Made by a program: the position numbers and the translations under genes. Shown piece by piece: positions 8,066-18,392 of a stretch of DNA of 64,000 nt. Origin of the DNA: Microlunatus panaciterrae (lineage in GTDB: Bacteria; Actinomycetota; Actinomycetes; Propionibacteriales; Propionibacteriaceae); assembly GCF_016907535.1 (NCBI RefSeq), contig NZ_JAFBCF010000001.1, positions 248,001 through 312,000 of the forward strand. The letters run 5' to 3'. The notes beneath the pieces were generated by a model that did no database searches, was not told the DNA's origin, and was given only the letters and a program-made list of their open reading frames with translations. Every line of letters begins with the position of its first letter. Within the stretch, counting starts at the first letter, position 1.

Positions 8066-8697
8066 AGTGTGGCGACCCAGTTGCTGATCAGCCGCCCGCC
8101 GGCGTCTCCGGACTTCTCGGGGTGGAACTGCGTCGACCACAGCGGGCCGTCCTCCACAGCGGCGACGAAGGTGTCGCCACCATGGTCGGCCCAGGTCACC
8201 ACGGCACCGGGCGGCGGCTCGAACTCACGAACCGCGTAGGAGTGCACGAAGTAGAAGCGGTCGGACTCGACGCCGGCGAACATCGCGCTGCCGCTCTGGG
8301 TACGTACCGTGTTCCACCCCATGTGCGGCAGCCGTTCGGCGTGGATCAGCTCGACCTCGCCCGGCCACAGACCACAGCCGTCGGCGGCCCGGCCATGCTC
8401 GACCCCCCTGCTGAACAGGACCTGATGACCGACGCAGATCGCCAGCGTCGGCTGCTGGTTGGCCACCCGCTCGGCGATGATCTTGTCGCCGCCGACGGCG
8501 CGCAGTCCGTCCATGCAGGCCGCGAAGGCACCCACACCGGGCACCACGAGGCCGTCTGCCGCCAGGGCGAGCTCGGCATCGAGGGTCACCGTCACCTCGA
8601 CTCCGGCCCGGGCGATCGCGCGCTCGGCCGAGCGGATGTTGCCGGAGCCGTAGTCGAGAACGACGACCTTCTTGCGCCCGGCCGCCGGAACCGTCAC
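8062..8697 (-). CDS. hisH: Imidazole glycerol phosphate synthase, glutamine amidotransferase subunit HisH
   Basis: 211 residues, a class I glutaminase. The nucleophile is C88 in AICVGHQ and the His-Glu pair is H192 and E194 in QFHPEKS. PHMGWN (124-129) is the conserved HisH segment near the HisF interface, and DYGSGN (15-20) lies near the N-terminus. It feeds ammonia to HisF, which closes the imidazole ring. No hisF is in the window, so the partner is encoded elsewhere. The GTG at 8697 overlaps the hisB stop. A short N-terminal extension (about eight residues) precedes the first strand. Confidence 0.95.
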   Translation of the reverse strand: MTVPAAGRKKVVVLDYGSGNIRSAERAIARAGVEVTVTLDAELALAADGLVVPGVGAFAACMDGLRAVGGDKIIAERVANQQPTLAICVGHQVLFSRGVEHGRAADGCGLWPGEVELIHAERLPHMGWNTVRTQSGSAMFAGVESDRFYFVHSYAVREFEPPPGAVVTWADHGGDTFVAAVEDGPLWSTQFHPEKSGDAGGRLISNWVATL

Positions 8698-9365
8698 AGG
8701 GCTCCCTTGGTGCTGGGCACCCCTCGTACCCGCGGGTCGTGGGCGACGGCGTCCCGGAGCGCCCGGGCGAGCGCCTTGAACTGCGCCTCGACGATGTGGT
8801 GCGGGTCCCGGCCGGCGAGCACGGTGACGTGCAGGCAGAGGTGGGCGTGGAAGGCGAGCGTCTCCAGCACGTGCCGGGTCAGCGACCCCGCGTACGGCAC
8901 GCCGACCGGACCCGGGCCGGACCCGGTGGCCGGCCCGCCGCCGATCAGGGCGTACTCCTGTCCCGCCGGCTCACCGCTGTGCACGCAGTACGGCCGCCCG
9001 GACACGTCGACGACGCACTGGGCCAGCGCCTCGTCCAGCGGCACCAGGGCATCAGCGAACCGCCGGATGCCGACCTTGTCCCCCAGCGCCTGCCGGATGG
9101 CCTGGCCGAGCACGATCGCCGTGTCCTCGACGGTGTGGTGGGCGTCGATGTGCAGGTCGCCGACGCTCTCGATCTCCAGGTCGAACAGGGCGTGCTTGGC
9201 CAGCGCATTCAGCATGTGGTCATAGAACCCGACGCCGGTGGCGATCTTCGCCTGACCGCTGCCGTCCAGGTTCAGGCTGAGGACGACCTTCGACTCCGAC
9301 GTCGTCCGTTCCAGCACGGCGGTGCGCTCAGGGGGCGTCAGAGCTCGGGGGCTGGTCTCGGTCAT
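8694..9365 (-). CDS. hisB: Imidazoleglycerol-phosphate dehydratase HisB (monofunctional)
   Basis: 223 residues from the ATG overlapping the hisC stop. HHTVE (76-80) and HHIVE (189-193) are the twin manganese-binding motifs of the dehydratase, preceded by GVGFYDHML (44-52). There is no HAD phosphatase domain, unlike the bifunctional enterobacterial HisB, so histidinol-phosphate phosphatase must come from another gene. A Gly/Pro-rich loop (143-155) stands where other actinobacterial HisBs that I recall have a shorter hydrophobic turn. Confidence 0.95.
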   Translation of the reverse strand: MTETSPRALTPPERTAVLERTTSESKVVLSLNLDGSGQAKIATGVGFYDHMLNALAKHALFDLEIESVGDLHIDAHHTVEDTAIVLGQAIRQALGDKVGIRRFADALVPLDEALAQCVVDVSGRPYCVHSGEPAGQEYALIGGGPATGSGPGPVGVPYAGSLTRHVLETLAFHAHLCLHVTVLAGRDPHHIVEAQFKALARALRDAVAHDPRVRGVPSTKGAL

Positions 9366-10504
9366 CGGGCGGCGTCCTTTCTGGCCGAGATCTCCGGGTC
9401 GTCGAGGATCTGGCGGAGTGCGCTTGTGAAGGTGGCCATCTCCTCGTGGGTGCCCACCGACACCCGGAGCCAGCCGTCGGGCCCAGTCTCCCTGATCAGC
9501 ACATCGCGGTCCAACAGGGCCTGCCAGACCCGGTGTCGGTCGGCGAACCGGCCGAACAGACAGAAGTTGGCGTCGGAGGCCGCCACCTCCAGGCCCTGCT
9601 CCGACAGCCAGGTCGCCAGCTGGTCCCGTTCGGTGCGCAGCAGGTCGACGTGGGCCAGCATCTCGTCGGCGTGGGCCAGCGCGACCCGGGCCACCGCCTG
9701 GGTGACGGCGGAGAGGTGGTACGGCAGCCGGACGATCCGGAGTGCATCGACGAAGGCGGGCGCCGCCGCCAGGTAGCCCAGCCGGCCGCCGGCGAACGCG
9801 AACGCCTTCGACATGGTGCGGCTGACCGCCAGCCGCGGGAAGTCGGGCAGTAGCGCCAGTGCACTCGGTGTTCCGGTGCGGGCGAACTCGACGTACGCCT
9901 CGTCGACGACGACGACCCCCGGTGCGGCGGCGCAGATGTCGGCGAGGGTCTCCAGCGCCACAGCGGTGCCGGTCGGGTTGTTCGGGCTGGTGACGAATAC
10001 GACGTCGGGAGCGTGCTCCTTGACGGCGGCCACCGCCTCCTGCGGGTCGATCGTGAAGTCCGCACGGCGGGGTGCCGTCAGCCAGCGGGTGTGGGTGTCC
10101 CGGGCGTACTCCGGGTACATGGAGTAGGTCGGCGCGAAGGAGAGGGCGCTGCGACCGGGTCCGCCGAAGGCCTGCAGCACCTGCAGCATCACCTCGTTGC
10201 TGCCGTTCGCGGCCCACACCTGGTCGGCGGTCAGGCCGTGGCCCAGGTAGCGGGCCAGGTCCTCACGAAGCGCCCAGGCATCCCGGTCCGGGTACCGGTT
10301 CAGTCGGCCGGCGACGGTCGCCACCGCGGCGGCGATGTCGGCGACCACCTCCGGCCCCGGCGGGTAGGGGTTCTCGTTCACGTTCAGCTGCACCGCGACC
10401 TCCAGCTGCGGTGCCCCGTACGGCTCCTCCCCCACCAGCTCGGGTCGGAGCGGCAGGTCGGCCAACGTCGGCCGGGCGGTCGCTGCGTTGCTGCTGCCGC
10501 TCAC
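9362..10504 (-). CDS. hisC: Histidinol-phosphate aminotransferase HisC
   Basis: 380 residues, PLP fold type [12 protein letters not shown] (41-51) lies near the N-terminus, SPNNPTG at 173-179 and DEAYVEF at 201-207. The Schiff-base Lys is K233 in [17 protein letters not shown], and the C-terminal Arg of WLRVSVG binds the substrate phosphate or carboxylate. It converts imidazole acetol phosphate to histidinol phosphate with glutamate. GTG 10504 overlaps the hisD stop as GTGA. Confidence 0.95.
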   Translation of the reverse strand: MSGSSNAATARPTLADLPLRPELVGEEPYGAPQLEVAVQLNVNENPYPPGPEVVADIAAAVATVAGRLNRYPDRDAWALREDLARYLGHGLTADQVWAANGSNEVMLQVLQAFGGPGRSALSFAPTYSMYPEYARDTHTRWLTAPRRADFTIDPQEAVAAVKEHAPDVVFVTSPNNPTGTAVALETLADICAAAPGVVVVDEAYVEFARTGTPSALALLPDFPRLAVSRTMSKAFAFAGGRLGYLAAAPAFVDALRIVRLPYHLSAVTQAVARVALAHADEMLAHVDLLRTERDQLATWLSEQGLEVAASDANFCLFGRFADRHRVWQALLDRDVLIRETGPDGWLRVSVGTHEEMATFTSALRQILDDPEISARKDAAR

Positions 10505-11817
10505 CGCTGCTCGAACCTGACGGTGACGGCCGCGCCGTGGGCCGGCAGGTCCTCCGCGGCGGCGAACACCTCGACGTGCCGGGCGACCTCGGCCAGCGCC
10601 TCCCGCGAGTAGTTGATCAGGTGCACCGCCTTCAGGAAGCTCTTCACATTGAGCCCGGACGAGTGGCAGGCGCAGCCGCCGGTCGGCAGTACGTGGGTGC
10701 TGCCCGCCAGGTAGTCACCCAGGCTGACCGGCGACCAGGTGCCGATGAAGATGGCGCCGGCGTTGCGGATCCGGGCGGCCACCGCCTCGGCGTCGGCGGT
10801 GTGCAGCTCGAGGTGCTCGGCCGCGTAGGCGTCGACGACGGCGACCCCCTGGTCCAGGTCGTCCACCAGCACCGCGCCGGACTGGCGGCCGGCCAGCGCG
10901 GTCCGTACCCGTTCGACGTGCTTGGTCAGGGCCACCTGCCGCTCGAGCTCCGTCTCGACCCGCGCCACCAGGTCAGCGGAGTCGGTCACCAGCACCGAGG
11001 CCGCGGCGGGGTCATGCTCGGCCTGCGAGATGAGATCGGCCGCGACGTGCACCGGGTTGGCGGCGGCATCGGCCAGGATGGCGATCTCAGTGGTCCCGGC
11101 CTCGGAGTCGATCCCGATCCGCCCCTTCAGCAACCGCTTGGCTGCCACCACATAGATGTTGCCCGGACCGGTCACCAGGTCGACCGCCGGGCACAGTCCC
11201 GGCACCCCGTAGGCGAACATCGCGATCGCCTGCGCGCCGCCGACGGCGTACACCTCCTCGATCCCGAGGATGTGGCAGAGGGCGAGGATGTTGGGGTGCG
11301 GCAGGCCGCCGAACTCCTTCTGTGGCGGGGAGGTGACCGCAATCGAGCTCACCCCGGCCAGCTGGGCCGGGACGACGTTCATGATCACGCTCGACGCCAG
11401 CGGCGCCAGACCGCCGGGCACGTAGAGTCCGACGCGCTCGACCGGGATCATCTTCTGGCTGACGACCGCGCCAGCGGCGAGGGTGACGTCGACCGACTTT
11501 TCGCCCAGCTCGGCCGCGCTGACCGCTCGACGACGCTCGATCGCCACCGTGAAGGCGGCACGAAGCTCGTCGTCGAGCCGGTCCGCGGCAGCGGCGAGGG
11601 CCGCCGCCGGCACCCGGAAGGAGTCCGGGACGACCCCGTCGAACTGTTCGGAGTATCTGGCCAGCGCCTCGATCCCCTCGTGACGCACGGCGGCGCAGAT
11701 CGGGCGCACCCGTTCCACCGCATGGTCGACGTCGAAATCGGCCCGCGGCACGATGGCCCGGTAGTCGAGGGTCTCTCCCGCGTCGAGGCGGCCACGAAGA
11801 TCAAGGAGGCGAAGCAC
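10501..11817 (-). CDS. hisD: Histidinol dehydrogenase HisD
   Basis: With GTG 11817 as start the protein has 438 residues and begins VLRLLDLRG, the normal HisD N-terminus. A longer frame reaching 11916 would add 33 unrelated residues. Zinc ligands are Q265 and H268 (SQAEHDP) and D368 ([15 protein letters not shown]). The base pair E334/H335 lies in [10 protein letters not shown], and the NAD site in [10 protein letters not shown] (214-223). It performs the last two oxidations of histidine synthesis. It is the first gene of hisD-C-B-H-HAD. A -10 hexamer seven bases ahead of the GTG makes it leaderless. Confidence 0.95.
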   Translation of the reverse strand: MLRLLDLRGRLDAGETLDYRAIVPRADFDVDHAVERVRPICAAVRHEGIEALARYSEQFDGVVPDSFRVPAAALAAAADRLDDELRAAFTVAIERRRAVSAAELGEKSVDVTLAAGAVVSQKMIPVERVGLYVPGGLAPLASSVIMNVVPAQLAGVSSIAVTSPPQKEFGGLPHPNILALCHILGIEEVYAVGGAQAIAMFAYGVPGLCPAVDLVTGPGNIYVVAAKRLLKGRIGIDSEAGTTEIAILADAAANPVHVAADLISQAEHDPAAASVLVTDSADLVARVETELERQVALTKHVERVRTALAGRQSGAVLVDDLDQGVAVVDAYAAEHLELHTADAEAVAARIRNAGAIFIGTWSPVSLGDYLAGSTHVLPTGGCACHSSGLNVKSFLKAVHLINYSREALAEVARHVEVFAAAEDLPAHGAAVTVRFEQR

Positions 11818-11824
11818 GACCCCG

Positions 11825-11830
11825 ATTCTA
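11825..11830 (-). promoter_or_regulatory. -10 hexamer TAGAAT, leaderless start of hisD
   Basis: On the minus strand TAGAAT, then seven bases, then GTG 11817. It also settles the hisD start, which matches the family N-terminus. Confidence 0.65.
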
Positions 11831-11954
11831 CGGAATGGGTCCGCGCCCACCAGCCGATATCTCACCGGTGCCCGGCGCAGGGCCGGGTCGCGGCTGCCCG
11901 TGACACAATCGGCCACCAGATCCCACCCATCCGATCCTGCTGGAGGAAGTGCGC

Positions 11955-12728
11955 ATGTTCCCCGGTTTCGGCACCGTTGTGAACATGGCCACGGTGGTGA
12001 TCGGATCCTCCCTCGGCCTTCTGCTGGGACATCGGCTGCCGAAGCGGACCCGGGACACCGTCACCGATGCGCTCGGTCTGGTGACGTTGTTGATCGGCGG
12101 TCTGGCCGCGGTCCAGGTGACCTCGGCCGCGCTGAGCGACCTGGTCGGGTCGAGCGCGCCGGTGCTGATCGTGCTCGGGGCGATGCTGTTCGGCGGAATC
12201 GTCGGCTCGCTGCTGGACATCGAGGCACGATTGGAGGGCTTCGGCGGATGGCTGCGAACCCGCCTGGGCACCGGCGGCCGGGAGGATGGCCCGCTGGTGG
12301 ATGGCGAACCCGCCAAGGAGCGCTTCGTCGAGGGCTTCGTGACCGCCTCACTGGTGTTCTGCGTCGGCCCGCTCACCATTCTCGGCTCGCTGTCCGACGG
12401 CCTGGGGCTGGGCGCCGACCAGCTGATCCTCAAGTCGGGGTTGGACGGGTTCGCCTCGATCGCCTTCGCCGCCTCGCTCGGCGCCGGCGTGATGGCCTCG
12501 GTCGTGTCGCTTGGCGTCATCCAGGGCCTGCTGACCCTGCTCGGCTTCCTGCTCGGCGACTTCGTCCCGGCAGCGCACCTGGCCGCTCTCACCGCCACCG
12601 GTGGCCTGCTGCTGCTCGGCGTCGGCCTGCGGCTGCTGCATGTGAGGCAGGTCCCGGTGGGCAACCTGCTCCCCGCGCTGGTGGTGGCACCGCTGCTGGT
12701 CCAGCTCGTCGCCGTGCTGGGCGGCTGA
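11955..12728 (+). CDS. DUF554 family membrane protein
   Basis: 257 residues with about six to seven hydrophobic segments. [18 protein letters not shown] at the N-terminus, [22 protein letters not shown] in the middle and [16 protein letters not shown] later are the DUF554 (YdfK/YqgA) landmarks. The function is not established; transport has been suggested for the family. ATG 11955 is preferred over GTG 11949 because GGAGG at 11942-11946 is eight bases before the ATG and only two before the GTG. It reads divergently from hisD. Confidence 0.85.
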   Translation: MFPGFGTVVNMATVVIGSSLGLLLGHRLPKRTRDTVTDALGLVTLLIGGLAAVQVTSAALSDLVGSSAPVLIVLGAMLFGGIVGSLLDIEARLEGFGGWLRTRLGTGGREDGPLVDGEPAKERFVEGFVTASLVFCVGPLTILGSLSDGLGLGADQLILKSGLDGFASIAFAASLGAGVMASVVSLGVIQGLLTLLGFLLGDFVPAAHLAALTATGGLLLLGVGLRLLHVRQVPVGNLLPALVVAPLLVQLVAVLGG

Positions 12729-12745
12729 GGTCGGAGGCCGCAGCG

Positions 12746-13234
12746 ATGACGAAGAAGCAGGCGGCCGGCGCCACCCCGGCGACCGTGGCCCTGACCAGGG
12801 CGGGGGTGGCGTTCGTGCTGCGCACCTACGAGCACCGACCAGGCGACCATGGCTATGGCGAGGAGGCGGCCGAGGCGCTGGGGGTCGATCCGAGGCGCAT
12901 CTTCAAGACCCTGGTCGCCGAGGTCGACTCCGAGCTGGTGGTGGCGGTCGTGCCGGTGGCACGGCAGCTGGACCTGAAGGCGCTGGCGGTCGCCATCGGC
13001 GGCAAGCGGGCGCAGCTGGCCGACCCGGCCGTGGCGGCGCGCAGCAGCGGCTACGTCATCGGGGGGATCTCCCCCGTCGGTCAGCGCACCCGGCTGCGGA
13101 CGGTGGTCGACGACTCGGCGCTCACTTTCGACACGGTGCTGGTCTCGGCCGGCCGACGCGGGCTTCAGGTCGAGCTCGCTCCCGCCGACCTGGTGCGGGT
13201 GACGCAGGCGCTGACCTGCCCGATCGGCCACTGA
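12746..13234 (+). CDS. ybaK: YbaK/EbsC-type aminoacyl-tRNA deacylase
   Basis: 162 residues forming a single YbaK domain. FKTLVAE (about 52-58) holds the conserved Lys of the deacylase pocket, and GGISPVGQ (about 108-115) is the conserved Gly-rich loop. Family members hydrolyse mischarged Cys-tRNA(Pro) after prolyl-tRNA synthetase releases it. The ATG is preceded by GGAGG at 12733-12737. It is 17 bases behind the DUF554 gene and probably co-transcribed with it. Confidence 0.88.
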   Translation: MTKKQAAGATPATVALTRAGVAFVLRTYEHRPGDHGYGEEAAEALGVDPRRIFKTLVAEVDSELVVAVVPVARQLDLKALAVAIGGKRAQLADPAVAARSSGYVIGGISPVGQRTRLRTVVDDSALTFDTVLVSAGRRGLQVELAPADLVRVTQALTCPIGH

Positions 13235-13315
13235 CGCACCCGGTCGTCCCCTGACCTGCCCGGGCGTCACCTGACGGTCTGACGACGGTCCGCTCTGATC
13301 GCGTCGGCCGGAGCC

Positions 13316-13873
13316 TCAGCGGCGAGGTCGGCGGAAGGGCCGCGGGTCCTCGTCGTCCGGGCCGAGCGAGGACCGCAGCAGGATCGGCAGCGTGGCCGCG
13401 AACGGCCAGACCACGAAGGACGCCTTGGCTCGGACCGTCAGCTCGATCGGGACGTACTGGCCGGGCTGGGCGGCCGCCAGCCTGGGCTCGAAGGGTCCGG
13501 GGCCGAGGCGGTAGCCGAGGTACCAGCAGGCGAACCCGGCCAGCAACGCCCCCAGCGCGGCCAACAGCACCAGCGGCCAGCCGAGCCGGGCGAACCAGCG
13601 CCAGGCGACGATGCCCAACCCGACCCCGACCACCAGGCCCAACGCCGTGAACCAGGCGTCGCTGGCGAAGAACTCGGTCAGCCCCCGCTCGGTGGTGGCG
13701 GCACCGCCGTCACTGCTGACCCGGTAGGCCGGCAGGTGCACCAGCCGCCACCAGGCGACACCGGCCAAGCCACCGACGATCACCGACAGCAGCAGATAGC
13801 CGGCGATCCAGGCGGCGGTCCGCCGGCGACCACGGCGCAGCGGCTGCCCGGTGCCGGTCAGGACGCCAGACAC
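13316..13873 (-). CDS. DUF2567-like membrane protein
   Basis: 185 residues. The N-terminus is Arg-rich and cytoplasmic (RRGRRRTAAW), followed by hydrophobic spans at about 22-43, 74-92 and 97-118 and a further one at about 150-168. The layout resembles actinobacterial DUF2567 proteins, which have no assigned function. The GTG start overlaps the dnaE stop by 16 bases, so it probably follows dnaE in one transcript. The Arg-rich tail is cytoplasmic. Confidence 0.6.
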   Translation of the reverse strand: MSGVLTGTGQPLRRGRRRTAAWIAGYLLLSVIVGGLAGVAWWRLVHLPAYRVSSDGGAATTERGLTEFFASDAWFTALGLVVGVGLGIVAWRWFARLGWPLVLLAALGALLAGFACWYLGYRLGPGPFEPRLAAAQPGQYVPIELTVRAKASFVVWPFAATLPILLRSSLGPDDEDPRPFRRPRR

Positions 13874-16800
13874 GACGGGCCCAACAGCGCCTTCAGGTCA
13901 GCCATCAGCGGCTGAGAGGGGGTGACCCGAAGCCCGTGGTCCAGTTTCATCACCGTCGTCTTGCTCGACGACTGCAGTCGCAGCCGCACCTCGGTCATCC
14001 CGGGATGCGCAGCCAGCACCACCCGCAGCTGCTCCACCACCGGTGGCGTGCAGCGCACGGCCGGCAACGAGATGACCACCGGGCCGGTCGAGGTCGGGTC
14101 GCTGGTGTCAGGCAGCGTCAGCTCCTGGCCGTGCAGCTCGACGGCGTCCTCCTTCACCTGGATCCGGCCCTTCACCCGGACCACCGTGTCGGTGGCCAGC
14201 ACCGTCGACACCAGGTCGTAGACCTTGGGGAACATCAGGACGTCGACGGAGGCCTCCAGGTCCTCGACGGTGATGATGGCCCAGATGTCGCCCCGCTTGG
14301 TGGTCTTGCGGGTGACCTGGGTGATCATCCCGGCGATATTGACCATGCCCTCGCGGGGTCCGTCGTCGGAGATCAGCTGGCCGATGCCGAGGTCGCGCTC
14401 GGCGAGCAGGATGTGCTCCAGGCCCTGCAGCGGGTGGTCGCTGACGTAGAGCCCCAGCATCTCGCGCTCGAAGGCCAGCTTGGTCGGCTTGTCCCAGTCG
14501 GCGATGTCCGGGACGGTGCCCGACATCAGCGGACCCGATTCGTCGCCGAAGCTGCCGAACAGGTCGTCCTGCCCGTGCGCCTCGTTGCGCTTGAGGTCGA
14601 GCACGGCATCCACCGCCGACTCGTACACGGTCATCAGGGCCTTGCGGGTGTGCCCCATCGACTCGAACGCCCCGGCCTTGATCAGCGACTCGATCACCCG
14701 CTTGTTGCAGACCACCAGTGGCACCTGGTCCAGGAAGCCGTGGAAGTTGGCCGCCTTGCCGTGCTCCTCCCGGGCGGCGACGATGCCGTCGACCACGTTG
14801 GAGCCGACGTTGCGGATCGCCGTCAGGCCGAAGCGGATGTCGCTGCCGACGGGGGTGAAGTTGGCGGCGGACTCGTTCACGTCCGGCGGCAGCACCTTGA
14901 TACCCATCCGGCGGCACTCGGCCAGGTAGATGGCGATCTTGTCCTTGTCGTCCTGCACCGAGGTCAGCAGGGCGGCCATGAACTCGCAGGTGTAGTTGGC
15001 CTTCAGGTACGCCGTCCAGTACGACACCAGACCGTACGCGGCGGTGTGGGACTTGTTGAAGGCGTAGTCGGAGAACGGCAGCAGGATGTCCCACAGCGTC
15101 TGCATGGCGGCCTTGGAGTAGCCGCGCTCGGCCATCCCGGCGGAGAAGTTCGCGAACTGCTTATCCAGCTCGGACTTCTTCTTCTTGCCCATCGCCCGGC
15201 GCAGCAGGTCGGCCTGGCCCAACGAGTAGCCGGCCAGCTGCTGGGCGATCGCCATCACCTGCTCCTGGTACACGATCAGCCCGTAGGTCTCGCCCAGGAT
15301 CTCCTCCAGCGGCTCGGCCAGCTCCGGGTGGATCGGGGTGACCTCCTCACGGCCGGTCTTGCGCCGGGCGTACTTGTTGTGCGAGTCGGCACCCATCGGG
15401 CCCGGGCGATAGAGCGCCAGCACGGCGGAGATGTCGGCGAAGCTGTCTGGACGCATGCTGCGCAGCAGCGAGCGCATCGGGCCGCCGTCCAGCTGGAAGA
15501 CGCCCAGGGTGTCGCCCCGGGCCAGCAGCTCATAGGTCGGCGCGTCGTCGAGGGCGAGCTCCTCCAGTACGATCTGCTTGCCCCGGTTGAGCGTGATGTT
15601 GGCGACCGCGTCGTCGAGGACGGTCAGGTTGCGCAGGCCGAGGAAGTCCATCTTGATCAGCCCGAGCGACTCGCAGGTCGGGTAGTCGAACTGGGTGATG
15701 ATCGCGCCGTCCTGCTCGCGCTTCATGATCGGGATGATGTCCAGCAGCGGCTCGCTGGACATGATCACCCCGGCCGCGTGCACGCCGGAGCTGCGTTTCA
15801 GGCCCTCCAGCCCGGCAGCCGTGTCGACGACCGACTTGACGTCCGGGTCGCTGTTGTAGAGCGCCCGGAACTCGCCGCCCTCGCCGTACCGGTCATGGCT
15901 GGCGTCGAAGATCTTCGACAGCGGCACGTCCTTGCCCATCACCGCAGGTGGCATCGCCTTGGTGATCCGGTCCCCCATCGCGTACGGGTAGCCCAGCACC
16001 CGTGAGGCGTCCTTGACGGCCTGCTTGGCCTTGATGGTGCCGTAGGTGACGATCATGGAGACGCGGTCGTCACCGTACTTGTCCGAGACGTAGCGGATCA
16101 CCTCACCGCGACGACGCTCGTCGAAGTCGATGTCGAAGTCCGGCATCGACACCCGGTCGGGGTTGAGGAAGCGCTCGAACAGCAGGCCGTGCTCGATCGG
16201 GTCCAGGTCGGTGATGCGCATCGCGTAGGCGGCGATCGAGCCGGCCCCGGAGCCACGGCCAGGTCCGACCCGGATGCCGTTCTCCTTGGCCCAGGTGATG
16301 AAGTCGGCCACCACCAGGAAGTAGCCGGGGAAGCCCATCGAGATGATCACTTCGGTCTCGAACGCCGCTCGACGGCGGGCCTCGTCCGGGACACCCCGGG
16401 GATAGCGGAACCGGAGCCCCTTCTCGACCTCCTTGACGAACCAGGACTCCTCGTTCTCCCCGGGCGGACACGGGTACCGCGGCATGTAGGTGCCGATGCC
16501 CTCGGTGAACTCGATGTTGCAGCGTTCGGCGATGGCCAGCGTGTTGTCGCAGGCCTCCGGCAGCTCGGCGAACAGCGCCCGCATCTCGGCCGGGCTCTTC
16601 AGGTAGTAGGAGTCACCGTCGAACTTGAACCGGTTGGCGTCGGCCATGGTCGAGCCCGACTGGACGCAGAGCAGCACCTCGTGGTTGGCGGCGTCGTCCC
16701 GGTGGGCGTAGTGCAGGTCGTTGGTGGCCACCAGCGGCAGGTTGAGGTCCTTGGCGATCCGCAACAGGTCCTTGCGGACCCGGTTCTCGATGGTCAGGCC

Positions 16801-17400
16801 GTGGTCCATCAGCTCGACGAAGTAGTTGTCGGCGCCGAACATGTCGCGGAACTCGGCTGCGCTCTTGACCGCCTCGTCGTACTTGCCCAACCGCAGGTAG
16901 GTCTGTACCTCGCCTGAGGGGCACCCGGTGGTGGCGATCAGGCCCTTGGAGTATTCGGAGAGCAGCTCGCGGTCCATCCGCGGCTTGTAGAAGTAGCCCT
17001 CCAGCGAGGCCCGCGAGCCCAGCCGGAACAGGTTGTGCATGCCCTCGGTGCTCTCCGACAGCAGGGTCATGTGGGTGAAGGCGCCACCGCCGGAGACGTC
17101 GTCACCGCCACCGTCGCCCCAGCGCACCCGCTTCCGTTCGGAGCGGTGCGTCTTGGGCGTGACGTACGCCTCAAGACCGATGATCGGCTTGACCGAGCTG
17201 TCCTTGGAGTTCTTGTAGAACTCGTAGGCGCCGAAGAGGTTGCCGTGGTCGGTGACGGCGACGGCCGGCATACCCATCTCTTCGCAGCCCTTGAAGAGGT
17301 CCGAGACCCGCGCCGCGCCATCCAGCATGGAGTATTCGGAGTGGACGTGCAGATGGACGAACGAGTCGCTCTTCCCAGCCGCGGCACTCGTGTCAGCCAT
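13858..17400 (-). CDS. dnaE: DNA polymerase III alpha subunit DnaE (DnaE1 type)
   Basis: 1180 residues, the normal length for actinobacterial DnaE1. The PHP domain starts with FVHLHVHSEYSMLDG (14-28); its metal-binding residues look intact, and in Mycobacterium DnaE1 this domain is the proofreading exonuclease. VGPGRGSGAGS (378-388) and PDFDIDFDERR (420-430; D421 and D423) are palm motifs, and the third catalytic Asp lies in KMDFLGLRNL (about 586). A helix-hairpin-helix and an OB domain (VNIAGMITQV) follow, then a C-terminal tau-binding part. GGAGG is twelve bases before the ATG. It is the replicative polymerase of the organism. Confidence 0.97.
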   Translation of the reverse strand: MADTSAAAGKSDSFVHLHVHSEYSMLDGAARVSDLFKGCEEMGMPAVAVTDHGNLFGAYEFYKNSKDSSVKPIIGLEAYVTPKTHRSERKRVRWGDGGGDDVSGGGAFTHMTLLSESTEGMHNLFRLGSRASLEGYFYKPRMDRELLSEYSKGLIATTGCPSGEVQTYLRLGKYDEAVKSAAEFRDMFGADNYFVELMDHGLTIENRVRKDLLRIAKDLNLPLVATNDLHYAHRDDAANHEVLLCVQSGSTMADANRFKFDGDSYYLKSPAEMRALFAELPEACDNTLAIAERCNIEFTEGIGTYMPRYPCPPGENEESWFVKEVEKGLRFRYPRGVPDEARRRAAFETEVIISMGFPGYFLVVADFITWAKENGIRVGPGRGSGAGSIAAYAMRITDLDPIEHGLLFERFLNPDRVSMPDFDIDFDERRRGEVIRYVSDKYGDDRVSMIVTYGTIKAKQAVKDASRVLGYPYAMGDRITKAMPPAVMGKDVPLSKIFDASHDRYGEGGEFRALYNSDPDVKSVVDTAAGLEGLKRSSGVHAAGVIMSSEPLLDIIPIMKREQDGAIITQFDYPTCESLGLIKMDFLGLRNLTVLDDAVANITLNRGKQIVLEELALDDAPTYELLARGDTLGVFQLDGGPMRSLLRSMRPDSFADISAVLALYRPGPMGADSHNKYARRKTGREEVTPIHPELAEPLEEILGETYGLIVYQEQVMAIAQQLAGYSLGQADLLRRAMGKKKKSELDKQFANFSAGMAERGYSKAAMQTLWDILLPFSDYAFNKSHTAAYGLVSYWTAYLKANYTCEFMAALLTSVQDDKDKIAIYLAECRRMGIKVLPPDVNESAANFTPVGSDIRFGLTAIRNVGSNVVDGIVAAREEHGKAANFHGFLDQVPLVVCNKRVIESLIKAGAFESMGHTRKALMTVYESAVDAVLDLKRNEAHGQDDLFGSFGDESGPLMSGTVPDIADWDKPTKLAFEREMLGLYVSDHPLQGLEHILLAERDLGIGQLISDDGPREGMVNIAGMITQVTRKTTKRGDIWAIITVEDLEASVDVLMFPKVYDLVSTVLATDTVVRVKGRIQVKEDAVELHGQELTLPDTSDPTSTGPVVISLPAVRCTPPVVEQLRVVLAAHPGMTEVRLRLQSSSKTTVMKLDHGLRVTPSQPLMADLKALLGPSCLAS

Positions 17401-17691
17401 GAACCTGCCCTACCTCCAGAGTGATGAAAACCGTCGTGCCACTGGTGCTGCGGGGAAGTCCAGCGAGAGGACCAAGCCTAATGCTCCGAGCGTGCTGCAC
17501 CCAGCCCGACTCGCAGTATCGGACACCGCACTGACAACGGCGGTCCTCGTCGAACGCTGCCCTGCGGTGTGACTGCACCACCGCCCATCATCCAGCACCG
17601 GGGGAACCGCCCGCCGGCGGGCCGAGGAGCTGCTCGACGGCCGGGCGGCCGTGCCGCCGTGCGCACCCGGGTCGACGTGGGGTGAGAAACG

Positions 17692-18216
17692 TCAGCGGTC
17701 CAGCAGATCGACCAGCTTGCCGACGGTACGGACGTTGCGGACGGTGAGGTCGACGCCGACCACCTGTTGCAGCCTCTCGGCCAGCTTGCTCCGGCCGAGG
17801 CCGCCGGCGAAATCGACGTAGATCTCGGTGTCGGCGATGGTGAACTGCTCGTCCGCGGTGGCCAGCCCGGCCATCCGGTCGGCCACCTCGGGATCGGGAC
17901 CGGCAGCAAGGAAGGCGACCGTGACCTGGCTCGGGTTGCCCTCCGGGTAAGGGTTGGCCGTGAGCACGCTGCGCAGCTGGGAGTGGTCGCGGACGATCAC
18001 CCGGGCCGGGTAGCCGAACCGCCCGTTCAGCGCCCGCTCCAGCTCGGTGCGGATGGTGGTGGCAGAGCGGCCGCTGGAGAGCAGCAGGTTGCCACTATTG
18101 ATGTAGGTGGACACCTCGGCATACCCGAGCTGCTCGGCGACCTCCCTGAGCTCCGGCATCCCCACCTTCCGGCCGCCCACATTGACGCCGCGCAGCAACG
18201 CCGCATACCGGGTCAT
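17692..18216 (-). CDS. DUF1697 protein
   Basis: 174 residues. YAALLRGVNVGGRKVGM at the N-terminus and TYINSGNLLLSS (about 37-48) are diagnostic of DUF1697; VIVRDHSQLRSVLTANPYP follows. The family is a compact alpha/beta protein of unknown function common in actinobacteria. It stands alone between dnaE and the repeat region behind gltD. In the 291-bp gap between it and dnaE I see only a GC-only 14-bp palindrome at 17609-17622 without a T run. Confidence 0.88.
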   Translation of the reverse strand: MTRYAALLRGVNVGGRKVGMPELREVAEQLGYAEVSTYINSGNLLLSSGRSATTIRTELERALNGRFGYPARVIVRDHSQLRSVLTANPYPEGNPSQVTVAFLAAGPDPEVADRMAGLATADEQFTIADTEIYVDFAGGLGRSKLAERLQQVVGVDLTVRNVRTVGKLVDLLDR

Positions 18217-18320
18217 CGGTCATCCCTGGTCATGACGGCGGTCTCCCATACGTACACCTCATCACATCCGCAGTCACCACCGCAGCACCAATCCGCGGCG
18301 GTCAGCGCTGACCCGGCCAG

Positions 18321-18392
18321 GTTTCCTGTCACATGACCAGGGAAATCTGCCTGGCTGCGTGACAGAATCCCAAGTCGACTTGGGAAACCGAC
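18321..18392. repeat. Dispersed palindromic element, degenerate copy
   Basis: An imperfect inverted repeat (arms about 18321-18341 and 18349-18371) is followed by an 18-bp perfect palindrome (18368-18385, core CAAGTCGACTTG). The 25 bases 18368-18392 are identical to 59438-59462, and the hairpin arm GCCTGGCTG.GTGACAG is shared with that copy. The left arm has drifted. It lies between gltD and the DUF1697 gene, outside coding sequence. Confidence 0.85.

Noticed and set aside
8694-10217. Long minus-strand frame covering hisB and extending through hisC
   Set aside because: Only the part from 9365 matches HisB. The extension is the shadow of hisC in another frame, and the ATGA overlap with the hisC stop fixes the true start.
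11828-13270. 480-codon minus-strand open frame opposite the DUF554 and YbaK genes
   Set aside because: It is Arg/Pro/Ser-rich with no fold signatures and lies opposite two recognised genes. Long antisense frames are expected at this GC content.
13936-16005. 689-codon plus-strand open frame opposite dnaE
   Set aside because: Composition is that of complementary GC-rich codons (His, Val, Gly, Asp, Arg runs) without motifs. dnaE itself is certain.
17609-17622. 14-bp GC palindrome GCCCGCCGGCGGGC behind the DUF1697 gene as a terminator
   Set aside because: It has no T run on either side, is purely GC and lies about 70 bases from the stop. Such palindromes arise easily by chance here.
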